Source: an uncultured Coriobacteriales bacterium (GTDB lineage: Bacteria; Actinomycetota; Coriobacteriia; Coriobacteriales; UMGS124). From it: a stretch of DNA of 64,000 nt. Shown one piece after another: positions 34,632 to 43,021 of this stretch. A program made the translations under genes and the position numbers. Position 1 is the first letter of the stretch, and each line of letters begins with the position of its first letter. Location: assembly GCA_934636245.1 (NCBI GenBank), contig CAKUAI010000005.1, positions 1 through 64,000 on the forward strand, read 5' to 3'. The notes under the pieces are model-generated. The model saw only the letters and a program-made list of their open reading frames with translations. It was not told where the DNA came from and ran no database searches.

Positions 34632-37088
34632 ATGGCTTTTGAGCCCGCTATGTCTCGAAGCACTTTCCTGAAGGGTGCCGCCGCCGCAGGAGTAGCAATG
34701 GCGGCTTCCGACGCGCTTTCGCACGTTGCCTTTGCCGATGAGCCGTCTGTGGCAACCGGTGTAGAGGGCACGCGCGCTGTTGCAGACGATGAGGTGGCAT
34801 CCGCCATCGATCCGACCTTTGATACGCTGGCCCCGGCCGGCGTCGGTCACAACTTCGCCGCGTTTGACGCCACCGACGGCGAGGTGGGCGGTATGTCCAC
34901 ATTCTCTGGAGGCCGTCAGCGCCCGGCGCCTCACACCGGCCACCCCTCGCCCATGATCACGGGCCATGTTGGTCCCAACGCCACGCCCATTGCCCCCGTC
35001 GAGGCCCCGGCGGCTTGGGACTATGAGGTGGACATCGCCGTCGTGGGCGGCGGCTATGGCGGCACGACGGCGGCCGCGTATGCCGCGCAGAACGGGTTTA
35101 GCTGCGTGCTCGTGGAGAAGAACACCGAGACGGGCGGCGCCTCGGCCCACTCGGCGTTCAACGTCAGCATCATCGGCGGCTCCAAGCTCCAGATTGAGAA
35201 CGGCTACTTCTGGCCCAATGACACGTGGGACGCCTGGACGGTTGTGAACGAGCTCAACAACCTGTACGACAACAGCGTGAACCTCGACCTGCTGCGCTCC
35301 ACCGTCACGGCGAGCCCCGTGTGGTTCGACTGGATGATGGAGGACGAGAAGGCCGACTGGGTCAACATCGGCTCCCGCTACGGCATCAAGGACGTCCTCG
35401 AAGGCAACACGACGGCCGTTCTCGGCAACAAGTACGCCACCGACCTGCTCACGAACAACGCCACCGAAGCAGGTGCCACGGTGCTCGTGAACACGCAGGC
35501 CGTCGCCCTCGTCGTGGACGAGGGGCGTGTCGTGGGCCTAAAGTGCCGTGACCTCAAGGAGCACAAGGACCTTTACGTCAAGGGCGAGCACGGCGTCATC
35601 CTCACCGCCGGCCACTTCGGCATGAACCTCGACCTGCTCGAGCAGTACGTGCCCAGCGCCTACATGCAGTGCTCCACCGGCGGCCCCATGCCCTGGGCCA
35701 CGGGCGAGTGCTTCCGCATGGGCATCGGCGTGGGCGCCGACGTCTCCGGCTACAACTCCTGGTCGGGCTGGGACGGCGCAGCCGACGAGTACTGGGGAAG
35801 CGGCAGCGGCAACTACTGGAACTACTTCTGGAGCGGCGAGCGTCAGCTGGCAAAGAACCCCTGGCTGCTGCTCGACGTCAACTGCGAGCGTTTGCCCTAT
35901 TTTGTTTCGTCCGGCAACGCCGCCCAGCGCGGCAGCGAGTTTCAGCCCGGTTTCTGGACGCGTTGCCAGGGCATGGGCGACAACGCCGACTGCACGGCGT
36001 GGAACGCTTCTGTAGGCAACCGTAGTTACTGCATCTTCGACGACGACTATCAGACCAATGTCTGGAAGTTCCGCTCGGCCCATACCTCCGTTGACAAGGG
36101 CCGCATCCCGGTGACGACCGAGGCTGGCCTGAAGAGCGAGCAGTACGTTACCTGCGACTGGGTGGGCGAGTTCAACGCGGCCATCGAGCGCGGTGCCGCC
36201 TTCAAGGCCGACTCGCTCGAGGAGCTCGCCGAGCTCGTGGGGCTCGACCCCGACAAGCTTGTCGCGGCCGTGGAGCATTGGAACGAGATTGTGGCTTCCG
36301 GCGACGACTCCGACTTCACCCCGCAGTACATGCCCGACTGGCTTGTGCCCGTCCAGAAGCCGCCGTTCTATTGCATCCCCAATTCAACGCAGATCGCTAA
36401 GATCATGACGGGCCTGCGCGTGAACGGCCGTATGGAGGTCCTGAACCCGCACGGAGATGCCATCCCCGGCCTGTATGCTGGATTCTTTACGGCGGGCGGC
36501 ATTTGCGGTGAGAGCGATTACGGCGGAGTCTTTGGCAACCCCACGCTTGCCTGTGGCGCTGCCATCTCCGGCATCGGCGGCCTCATGGCCGTTCGTGCCG
36601 CCCTTGGCAACCCCATCACCGAGGACGACTGGTGCGACGAGGCCAAGGCGCTCAACGAGGCGGCGAAGCAGGCGCGCAGTGAGGCTTATCTTGCCAGCGC
36701 GGCTGACGGCAGCTATATGAAGGACAAGACCGTCCCCCAGATGGTGCTCGACAGCGAGCAGGCCGGTTCGCAGCGCATGTACGATATCGACACCACCGAT
36801 CCGGCGGGCCCTTACACCGACGGCACGTACACGGGCACCGGCATCGGTGTCGGCGGTGCCATCAATGTGACCATCGAGGTCTCTGGTGGCAAGATTTCTG
36901 TTACTGATATTTCGCCCAACAATGAGACCAGGGGAATCGGTGGCTTCGAGGCTATCGAGGATGGCACTTACGCCAGGCTTGTCGAGGATGCCCAGGGCTC
37001 GGGCTTCGACGCCATCTCCGGCGCCACTCGCACCTCCGAGGCCATCCAGGCTGCGGTGCGCGCCGCCCTCGGCCAGGCGGCCGCGTAG
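34632..37088 (+). CDS. Exported FAD reductase with C-terminal FMN domain (pair 2, copy 1)
   Basis: 818 aa from ATG 34632 (RBS GGAAGAAAGG at 34613-34622). The signal reads SRSTFLKGAAAAGVAMAAS, like a Tat motif but with Arg-Ser instead of Arg-Arg. After a 110-residue linker the FAD domain starts DIAVVGGGYGGTTAAAYAAQ and ends GLYAGFFTAGGICGESDYGG. The last 75 residues are an FMN_bind domain with ISGATRTS as attachment motif. It lacks the H-G-x-N-R-L-G-G fumarate reductase signature. Closely related to 39792-42227; bases 35583-35855 are identical. Followed by a small beta-sandwich-like protein gene. Confidence 0.9.
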   Translation: MAFEPAMSRSTFLKGAAAAGVAMAASDALSHVAFADEPSVATGVEGTRAVADDEVASAIDPTFDTLAPAGVGHNFAAFDATDGEVGGMSTFSGGRQRPAPHTGHPSPMITGHVGPNATPIAPVEAPAAWDYEVDIAVVGGGYGGTTAAAYAAQNGFSCVLVEKNTETGGASAHSAFNVSIIGGSKLQIENGYFWPNDTWDAWTVVNELNNLYDNSVNLDLLRSTVTASPVWFDWMMEDEKADWVNIGSRYGIKDVLEGNTTAVLGNKYATDLLTNNATEAGATVLVNTQAVALVVDEGRVVGLKCRDLKEHKDLYVKGEHGVILTAGHFGMNLDLLEQYVPSAYMQCSTGGPMPWATGECFRMGIGVGADVSGYNSWSGWDGAADEYWGSGSGNYWNYFWSGERQLAKNPWLLLDVNCERLPYFVSSGNAAQRGSEFQPGFWTRCQGMGDNADCTAWNASVGNRSYCIFDDDYQTNVWKFRSAHTSVDKGRIPVTTEAGLKSEQYVTCDWVGEFNAAIERGAAFKADSLEELAELVGLDPDKLVAAVEHWNEIVASGDDSDFTPQYMPDWLVPVQKPPFYCIPNSTQIAKIMTGLRVNGRMEVLNPHGDAIPGLYAGFFTAGGICGESDYGGVFGNPTLACGAAISGIGGLMAVRAALGNPITEDDWCDEAKALNEAAKQARSEAYLASAADGSYMKDKTVPQMVLDSEQAGSQRMYDIDTTDPAGPYTDGTYTGTGIGVGGAINVTIEVSGGKISVTDISPNNETRGIGGFEAIEDGTYARLVEDAQGSGFDAISGATRTSEAIQAAVRAALGQAAA

Positions 37089-37217
37089 GCCTGGGCCTGC
37101 GAACGGGCGACTCTGACAACAGGTAACGCGGCCCGTCTGATGCGCCTGGCGTGTTGGACGGGCCGCACATTAAAGCAAGGCCAGAAGGTGCGGCGTCCGT
37201 GGAAGACGAGGCCGGGT

Positions 37218-37973
37218 ATGGCGGAGAGTGATGTGAGGCACATGGTGGGCATGCAACAAGAAGACGCGCTCGAGCGCCCCCTTTACTCGGATGTGGCGCC
37301 ACATCGCGACGCGCGCCCTGTTTTTCGGGAGCTCGACCAGAGCCTGCGCGCGCGAACGGTTTTGAATGCCTGGACGGCTGTCTCGCCGATTGCCCCAGGC
37401 GCGAGTTTTGAGGTAATCATCAGCGGGAAATGCCTCGATGGCTCCTCGGCTGCCGGGAGGGCGGTGGTCGCCTTGGATGAGGACGGGGCTGCGGTGGGAG
37501 TGACCCGATTGTCCGCACCGACTGAAAAGAGGGGCCTTGCTGAAGCGCGCTTTTCGTTGCGGGCTCCCGAAAAGCCGGGGGTGTATGCCTGGCAGATGGC
37601 CATTGAAGCCGACCCTTCGCATGCCGGTGCCGTGAAGACGCTGTTTTTCTCTGTTGCGCCCGAAGCCCGACGGCCGGTGAGCTTGCGTGTTATGGATGCG
37701 GCAAAAGGGAGTCCGCTCGTAGACGTTGCTGCCTATTTTTACGCAGAGGGCGTTGCGGGAGCTCCGACTGTTGCCGAGTGCGCAGACGACGGAGTGATAC
37801 GTGCCTTCATTGCCGAGGGAACTCCGTATGTTGTTCGCGTTGAATGCGCGCGCTATCACGAGGCGTCCCTGAAGGTGCCGGCGGGATATGAACCGTTCGA
37901 GTCCGAGGTGGGCATGGATTCCACGGTGTGCGATCCCGTGAGGTTGAGCAGGCGGGGATTCGACCAATTCTAG
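37218..37973 (+). CDS. Unknown protein, Ig/beta-sandwich-like (copy 1)
   Basis: About 251 aa from ATG 37218 (alternative starts up- and downstream). I do not recognise a named family. It is a homologue of 42325-42960: both contain T-V-x-N-A-W, x-K-C-L-D-G-S-S, V-V-x-L-D-E-x-G, P-E-x-P-G-x-Y-x-W and L-x-F-S-V-A-P, then a second domain ending in Y-x-V-R-V-E-C. The pattern of alternating strands suggests two beta-sandwich domains, the second like a carboxypeptidase regulatory domain. No signal peptide is evident. Both copies follow a paralogous flavoprotein gene, so a conserved functional link is likely (maturation, docking or cofactor insertion). Confidence 0.7.
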   Translation: MAESDVRHMVGMQQEDALERPLYSDVAPHRDARPVFRELDQSLRARTVLNAWTAVSPIAPGASFEVIISGKCLDGSSAAGRAVVALDEDGAAVGVTRLSAPTEKRGLAEARFSLRAPEKPGVYAWQMAIEADPSHAGAVKTLFFSVAPEARRPVSLRVMDAAKGSPLVDVAAYFYAEGVAGAPTVAECADDGVIRAFIAEGTPYVVRVECARYHEASLKVPAGYEPFESEVGMDSTVCDPVRLSRRGFDQF

Positions 37974-37983
37974 CAGGTTTGGG

Positions 37984-38012
37984 ACGGCTGGCCACTTTCG
38001 GCCAGCCGTTTG
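37984..38012. terminator. Stem-loop between convergent genes
   Basis: ACGGCTGGCC and GGCCAGCCGT pair perfectly around ACTTTC; only TT follows. It probably ends both the upstream gene and the convergent TetR gene. Confidence 0.65.
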
Positions 38013-38048
38013 CGTTGGCAAGGGGCTTGAGATGCGATGGGTGGAGCT

Positions 38049-38693
38049 CTAGGCTTTGCTTTCCTGTTGAAGCAGCGAGGCAATGCGGCCCATGGTGAGT
38101 TTTTGGCCTCTGGAGGGGTCGTCGGGCAGAGCGAGTGCATCATGCAGCCGCCGCGGCACTGCGTGGTCGATATAGGTCGCCATTACTTCGGCGGGTATAG
38201 AGGCGGTTTGCTTGTACCAGCGGTGGACGGCGGGAATTTCTGAGTGGGCAAAAAAGGAGATCTCCCAAAGCAATTCGTCGTCGGGCTCAACGCCGCGTAT
38301 CGCCAAGGTCTCGGTGAGATTGTCAGTTCGCAGGCGTATGCTCGTCTCGCGCAGGGACATATACCCGCTCGTCTCGGAGGCCTTGTCGAGCAGGTGACGG
38401 ATGAGCTCGAATCCCGAAAGCGTGATGAGACTGGCATCGTGCCAGCTCAAGGTGCGGCCTGTGCGGTTATGGCCCAGGCAGGACAGCTTGTGCATGATCC
38501 AATTGACGGCGTCGAACTTGTCGTCGAACAGACGATAGAAGGTAGAGCGGGACAGGCCGCTTGCCGCGCAGATGTCTGCAACGGACATGTCCTCAAATGA
38601 TATGGTTTCGCATAGGTAGTCCATCACGGAAACGATATGCAGGCAGTTTGCAATACCCGCTCCCGTACGCTCCCTGCGTGATTCTTCAGACAT
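38049..38693 (-). CDS. TetR-family regulator (copy 1)
   Basis: 214 aa. N-terminal TetR HTH: M-S-V-A-D-I-C-A-A-S-G-L-S-R-S-T-F-Y-R-L-F-D-D-K-F-D. The C-terminal part resembles the TetR C-terminal domain of Firmicute/Actinobacterial dihydroxyacetone-kinase-type regulators, but the ligand is unknown. Paralogue of 38807-39457 (shared GIANCLHIVSVMDYL and RTLSWHDAS). A palindrome overlaps its probable promoter, supporting autorepression. Confidence 0.85.
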   Translation of the reverse strand: MSEESRRERTGAGIANCLHIVSVMDYLCETISFEDMSVADICAASGLSRSTFYRLFDDKFDAVNWIMHKLSCLGHNRTGRTLSWHDASLITLSGFELIRHLLDKASETSGYMSLRETSIRLRTDNLTETLAIRGVEPDDELLWEISFFAHSEIPAVHRWYKQTASIPAEVMATYIDHAVPRRLHDALALPDDPSRGQKLTMGRIASLLQQESKA

Positions 38694-38719
38694 CCCGACC
38701 TCCTCTTAAGCATGGGATG

Positions 38720-38739
38720 AGCTGTGCATAGACACAGCT
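38720..38739 (-). promoter_or_regulatory. Operator candidate of TetR copy 1
   Basis: AGCTGTG-CATAGA-CACAGCT, a perfect inverted repeat with 7-bp arms, lies just downstream of a TATAGT -10 box (minus strand, 38749-38744). A repressor bound there would block the start of transcription. Confidence 0.5.
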
Positions 38740-38806
38740 GGATACTATACAGCGCACAAATGGCGTTTGACTTGGAGAGGCTTGACCGAAGACTGAGTCG
38801 CCTGCC

Positions 38807-39457
38807 TCACAGCGCCTGTTCCTCGCGTTGGTGGAGCAAAGCCGAGATGCGACCGATGGTGAGGGGAACGGTTTTCCCGGGATCATCGGGCATGGCGAGA
38901 AGGTCATGCAGACGACGGGGCACGACGCTGTCGATGTGGCGCGCAAATGTCTCAACAGACATGATGTGCGACTGTGCGTACCAGCGATGGACTGCTGGAA
39001 TCTCCGAATAGGCGAAGTATTCAATCTGATACTGGAGGTCGTCGTCGACTTGGACGCCGCGCAAGCGCAGCGATTCGGTGAGGTCGGCGATACGCAGGCG
39101 CACGCTTGTCTCGCCCGTTGATTCGTAGCCGGCGGCTTTCGACGCGCTTACGAGTAGGTTGCGCGCGATAAGAAAACCCGACAGGGTCGTAAAGCTTGCA
39201 TCGTGCCAACTCAGCGTGCGGCCGGTCTGGGTATGGCCGAGTCTCGATACCTCGTAGATGAACCAGTTTACGGCATCGAATTTATCGTCGAACAAACGGT
39301 AAAACGTGGAGCGAGAGATGTCGCTCGCCTTGCAAATGTCCGCAATGGAGAGATCGGCAAACGGCGTGGTCTCGCTCAGGTAGTCCATGACCGAAACAAT
39401 GTGCAGGCAGTTTGCGATTTCGGGCCCACGACGTGCGGCTCGGGTTTCTTCGCTCAT
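38807..39457 (-). CDS. TetR-family regulator (copy 2)
   Basis: 216 aa with HTH L-S-I-A-D-I-C-K-A-S-D-I-S-R-S-T-F-Y-R-L-F-D-D-K-F-D. Paralogue of the gene at 38049. It is divergent from the flavoprotein at 39792 and is its most likely regulator. The upstream gap has TACAAT (minus strand, 39506-39501) as a possible -10 box within ACAACATTGT, a small palindrome. Confidence 0.85.
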   Translation of the reverse strand: MSEETRAARRGPEIANCLHIVSVMDYLSETTPFADLSIADICKASDISRSTFYRLFDDKFDAVNWFIYEVSRLGHTQTGRTLSWHDASFTTLSGFLIARNLLVSASKAAGYESTGETSVRLRIADLTESLRLRGVQVDDDLQYQIEYFAYSEIPAVHRWYAQSHIMSVETFARHIDSVVPRRLHDLLAMPDDPGKTVPLTIGRISALLHQREEQAL

Positions 39458-39791
39458 ATGCGCCCCTTACGCATTGAGAGGTGAACACGGGATGGACAAC
39501 ATTGTATTCGCCCGGTATCGGAATCGCCATACAAAACGTTTCCGGTGATGGTGGTCGGGCGCGCTACATCATGGTGGGACTGACCCGAAGCGAAAGGGTA
39601 CGAGGTGCCGTGTTCCATGATGGGACAGAAGGAAGGAGCCTGTAGCTTTTATTGGGCGGCGCGAGGCGGTAGCTTTTGATGCCGAAGGGAGCGGTCCGTA
39701 ATGCAGACCCGGGGAATCGTGGCGGGCCAATCCCTCGCTTACTCGGCGACAAAAAGGGATGTCGCCGTACGTCGCGTGAAAGGATAGCACC
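39458..39791. other. Divergent promoter region of TetR copy 2 and the flavoprotein
   Basis: 334 bp without a gene. GTAGCTTTT occurs twice 37 bp apart (about 39652 and 39670 onward) and CATGATGGG/CATCATGGTGGG recur, but no strong palindrome apart from ACAACATTGT was found. Confidence 0.35.
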
Positions 39792-42227
39792 ATGGCAAAC
39801 AGCACCATGTCGCGCAGCACTTTCCTCAAGACCGCCGCCATGGCGGGAGCCACCATCGCTGCTACGGGCGCAATTGAACGCGCCCAGGCTGATGAGGCTG
39901 CAGGGCAGGCTTCTCGCGCCGTCACGGCTGACGAAGCCGTCGCTGCAATTGACCCCTTCGCAGACACACTGGCCGCACCTGGTTTTGGCAACAATTTTGC
40001 GGCTGCCGTGGCTACCGATGGAGAGGTTTCCGGCGTTGCCACGTTCTCCGGCGGTCGCAATCGTCCTGCACCGCATACCGGCCACCCCTCGCCCATGATC
40101 ACGGGCCATGTTGGCCCCAATGCCACACCCATTGCCCCCGTCGAGGCCCCGGCGGCCTGGGACTACGAGATGGACATTGTGGCCGTGGGCGGCGGATATG
40201 GCGGCTTGTCCGCTATTGCGTGGGCCGCGCAGAACGGCTACAGCGCCCTTCTTGTGGAAAAGAATTCCGAGACAGGTGGTGCCTCGGCTCACTCCGCATT
40301 CAACTGCTCCATTGTGGGCGGTACCAAGGTACAGATTCAACAGGGCTATTTCTGGCCGACCGACACCTTCGACATCAACGAGATTGTTAACGACCTCAAC
40401 AACCAGCTGCATAACAGTGTTGACCTCGAGCTGCTGCGTGCCACCGCCACGGCGAGCCCGGTGTGGTTCGACTGGATGATTGACGAGGAGAAGGCTGACT
40501 GGATCTGCATCACCTCTCGTTTCGGCAACAAGGACGTCATCGAGGGAACCACGACGTCCATCTTGGGCAACAAGTATGCTACCGACTTGCTTACCAACAA
40601 CGCCATCGACGCCGGTGCCACGGTGCTGCTTGATACACAGGCTACCAACCTGGTCGTTGAGGACGGTCGTGTCGTTGGCATCAAGGCCCGAGATCTTAAG
40701 GAGGGCAAGGACATTTACGTGCGTGGCGAGCACGGCGTCATCCTCACCGCCGGCCACTTCGGCATGAACCTCGACCTGCTCGAGCAGTACGTGCCCAGCG
40801 CCTACATGCAGTGCTCCACCGGCGGCCCCATGCCCTGGGCCACGGGCGAGTGCTTCCGCATGGGCATCGGCGTGGGCGCCGACGTCTCCGGCTACAACTC
40901 CTGGTCGGGCTGGGACGGCGCAGCCGACGAGTACTGGGGAAGCGGCAGCGGCAACTACTGGAACTACTTCTGGAGCGGCGAGCGTCAGCTGGCAAAGCAG
41001 CCGTGGCTCCTGCTCAACAAGGCTTGCGAGCGTCTGCCCTACTACGTGGCCACCGGCCCGTTCACCAAGAAGGGCGAGGAGTTCCAGCCTGGCTTTGACA
41101 TTCGTACCCACGGTATGGGAGACCTTTCCAACTGTGCCGCATGGAACGCCTCTGTTGGCAACCGCAACTACTGCATTTTCGACGACGACTATCAAACCAA
41201 CGTTTGGAAGTTCAAGAGCGCGCATACGGCTTCCGACAAGGGCCGCGTTCCCGTCACGCCTGCTGCGGGCCTGAAGGACGAGCAGTACGTTACCTGCGAC
41301 TGGGTCGGTGAGTTCAACGCCGCTATCGAGCGCGGCGCCGCCTTCAAGGCCGACTCGCTCGAGGAGCTCGCCGAGCTTGTGGGTCTTGACCCTGACAAGC
41401 TTGTGGCGGCCGTTGACGAGTGGAACAAGATTGTTGCTTCTGGCGACGATTCGCAGTTCACGCCCCAGTACTTCCCGGATTGGCTCGTGCCGATTCAGAA
41501 GCCGCCGTTCTATTGCATCCCCAACTCCAGCCAGATTGCCAAGATCATGACGGGCCTACGCGTGAACGGCAGCATGCAGGTCATGACGCCTCAGGCTCAG
41601 GTCATCCCTGGTCTGTACGCGGGCTTCTGGACCGCTGGCGGCATCAATGGCGAAAGCGACTTCGGTGGTCTCATGGGCAACTGCTCGCTTGCTGCAGGCT
41701 GTGCCATTTCCGGCATCGGCGGCCTCATGGCCGTCCGCGCCGCCCTGGGCAACCCCATCACCGAGGACGACTGGTGCGATGAGGCCAAGGCGCTCAACGA
41801 GGCCGCCCGTCAGGCCAAGAGCGAGAAGTATCTGCAGCAGGCGGCCGATGGCAGCTACATGCAGGATCGCACCGTGCCCCAGATGGTCATCGACTCAGAG
41901 ACCGCTGGCTCGTACCGCATTACCGACGTGGACTATGTCACGCCCGAAGGTTCTTTCAAGGACGGTACCTACGTGGGCACCGGCACCGGCGTTTGCGGCG
42001 ACATCAATGTGACGCTCGAGGTTAAGGACGGCAGGATTTCTGTTGCAGACATCTCGCCCAACAACGAGACAAAGGGCATCGGTGGTTACGAGGCCATCGA
42101 GGATGGTACCTACGCCAGGCTGATCGAGGATGCGCAGGGCTCGGGCTTCGATGTGATTTCTGGCGCCACGAGGACTTCGCAGGCCATTCAGGCCGCCGTG
42201 GTTGAGGCGCTCAAGCAGGCGCTGTAA
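39792..42227 (+). CDS. Exported FAD reductase with C-terminal FMN domain (pair 2, copy 2)
   Basis: 811 aa from ATG 39792 (RBS GAAAGGA). The signal SRSTFLKTAAMAGATIAATG again carries Arg-Ser in place of the twin arginine. FAD domain begins DIVAVGGGYGGLSAIAWAAQ and ends GLYAGFWTAGGINGESDFGG. The C-terminal FMN_bind domain ends VISGATRTSQ. Same layout as 34632-37088, with a 273-bp identical tract (40725-40997). No heme or iron-sulfur motifs. Likely controlled by the divergent TetR gene. Confidence 0.9.
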   Translation: MANSTMSRSTFLKTAAMAGATIAATGAIERAQADEAAGQASRAVTADEAVAAIDPFADTLAAPGFGNNFAAAVATDGEVSGVATFSGGRNRPAPHTGHPSPMITGHVGPNATPIAPVEAPAAWDYEMDIVAVGGGYGGLSAIAWAAQNGYSALLVEKNSETGGASAHSAFNCSIVGGTKVQIQQGYFWPTDTFDINEIVNDLNNQLHNSVDLELLRATATASPVWFDWMIDEEKADWICITSRFGNKDVIEGTTTSILGNKYATDLLTNNAIDAGATVLLDTQATNLVVEDGRVVGIKARDLKEGKDIYVRGEHGVILTAGHFGMNLDLLEQYVPSAYMQCSTGGPMPWATGECFRMGIGVGADVSGYNSWSGWDGAADEYWGSGSGNYWNYFWSGERQLAKQPWLLLNKACERLPYYVATGPFTKKGEEFQPGFDIRTHGMGDLSNCAAWNASVGNRNYCIFDDDYQTNVWKFKSAHTASDKGRVPVTPAAGLKDEQYVTCDWVGEFNAAIERGAAFKADSLEELAELVGLDPDKLVAAVDEWNKIVASGDDSQFTPQYFPDWLVPIQKPPFYCIPNSSQIAKIMTGLRVNGSMQVMTPQAQVIPGLYAGFWTAGGINGESDFGGLMGNCSLAAGCAISGIGGLMAVRAALGNPITEDDWCDEAKALNEAARQAKSEKYLQQAADGSYMQDRTVPQMVIDSETAGSYRITDVDYVTPEGSFKDGTYVGTGTGVCGDINVTLEVKDGRISVADISPNNETKGIGGYEAIEDGTYARLIEDAQGSGFDVISGATRTSQAIQAAVVEALKQAL

Positions 42228-42267
42228 GACAGTCGTTCCGTTTCGCGGGCTGAGACGGATAAGCAGT

Positions 42268-42307
42268 GGGGCGTCCGGCGGGCAATTGCCCTTCCGGGCG
42301 CCCCTTT
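42268..42307 (+). terminator. Hairpin between flavoprotein and beta-sandwich gene
   Basis: GGGGCGTCCGG and CCGGGCGCCCC pair, followed by TTTC. It lies within the putative operon, 14 bp before the RBS of the next gene, so it may attenuate rather than end transcription. Confidence 0.5.
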
Positions 42308-42324
42308 CGAAAGGTGCGTGGGCC

Positions 42325-42960
42325 ATGAGCTCTGCGAAAACGGTCGTGAATGCTTGGCTTGATGATGAAGCGGTCTATCAGGGTTCGAGGTTTGCGATGC
42401 ATGTGAGCGCCAAGTGCTTGGACGGCTCGTCGCTTGGAGAGCGCGCGGTGGTCGTGCTTGACGAAAAAGGCCACGCTGCCGGCGTGCTCAAATTGACGTC
42501 TCCTTCGGGAGGCGCGGCGCTTTTCCAGGGAACGGTCGACGTAGAGGCTCCTGAAGTGCCGGGCATGTACACGTGGCATATTGTGGTTTCGCCCGACGGT
42601 GAACATCCTGCTGCAGACAAGCCCCTGTATTTTTCTGTCGCACCGCTGCCTAACAGGCGTCTGACGCTCACGGTTCGCGATGTCAAGACAGGTGCGCCTC
42701 TCAAGGATGTCTCCGCATTCTTGTATAACGGGCTTTACAAGGGAAGCAAGCCACTGCGCGTTGAAGGCGACGAAAACGGCGTGATAAGCGCTGGTATTGC
42801 GGCAGGTGCCCCGTATGAGGTGCGCGTGGAGTGCCCCAACTTCAACGAGGGGGGCTGCAGCGTCGAGGCGGGGGAAGACCCCGTTGAGGCCTGCGTTGAG
42901 ATGCTTTCGGTCAATTACAACAAGGTGCTTTTGGGTCAGCCGGGCTACGATCCGTTTTAA
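42325..42960 (+). CDS. Unknown protein, Ig/beta-sandwich-like (copy 2)
   Basis: 211 aa from ATG 42325 (GAAAGG upstream). Homologue of the 37218-37973 product, lacking its 40-residue N-terminal extension. Strand-rich; VNAWLDDEAVYQGSRFAMHV, V-V-L-D-E-K-G-H-A-A-G-V, a central VPGMYTWHIVVSPDG and a second domain with S-A-F-L-Y-N-G. No catalytic motif, no signal peptide, no family name I can give. Its repeated pairing with a flavoprotein gene is the main clue. Confidence 0.72.
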   Translation: MSSAKTVVNAWLDDEAVYQGSRFAMHVSAKCLDGSSLGERAVVVLDEKGHAAGVLKLTSPSGGAALFQGTVDVEAPEVPGMYTWHIVVSPDGEHPAADKPLYFSVAPLPNRRLTLTVRDVKTGAPLKDVSAFLYNGLYKGSKPLRVEGDENGVISAGIAAGAPYEVRVECPNFNEGGCSVEAGEDPVEACVEMLSVNYNKVLLGQPGYDPF

Positions 42961-43021
42961 TGCACGTTGGGTCTGCTTGGTGGGTTGAGCTGGTGCGATT
43001 CAGATTAGAGGACGTGAGACG

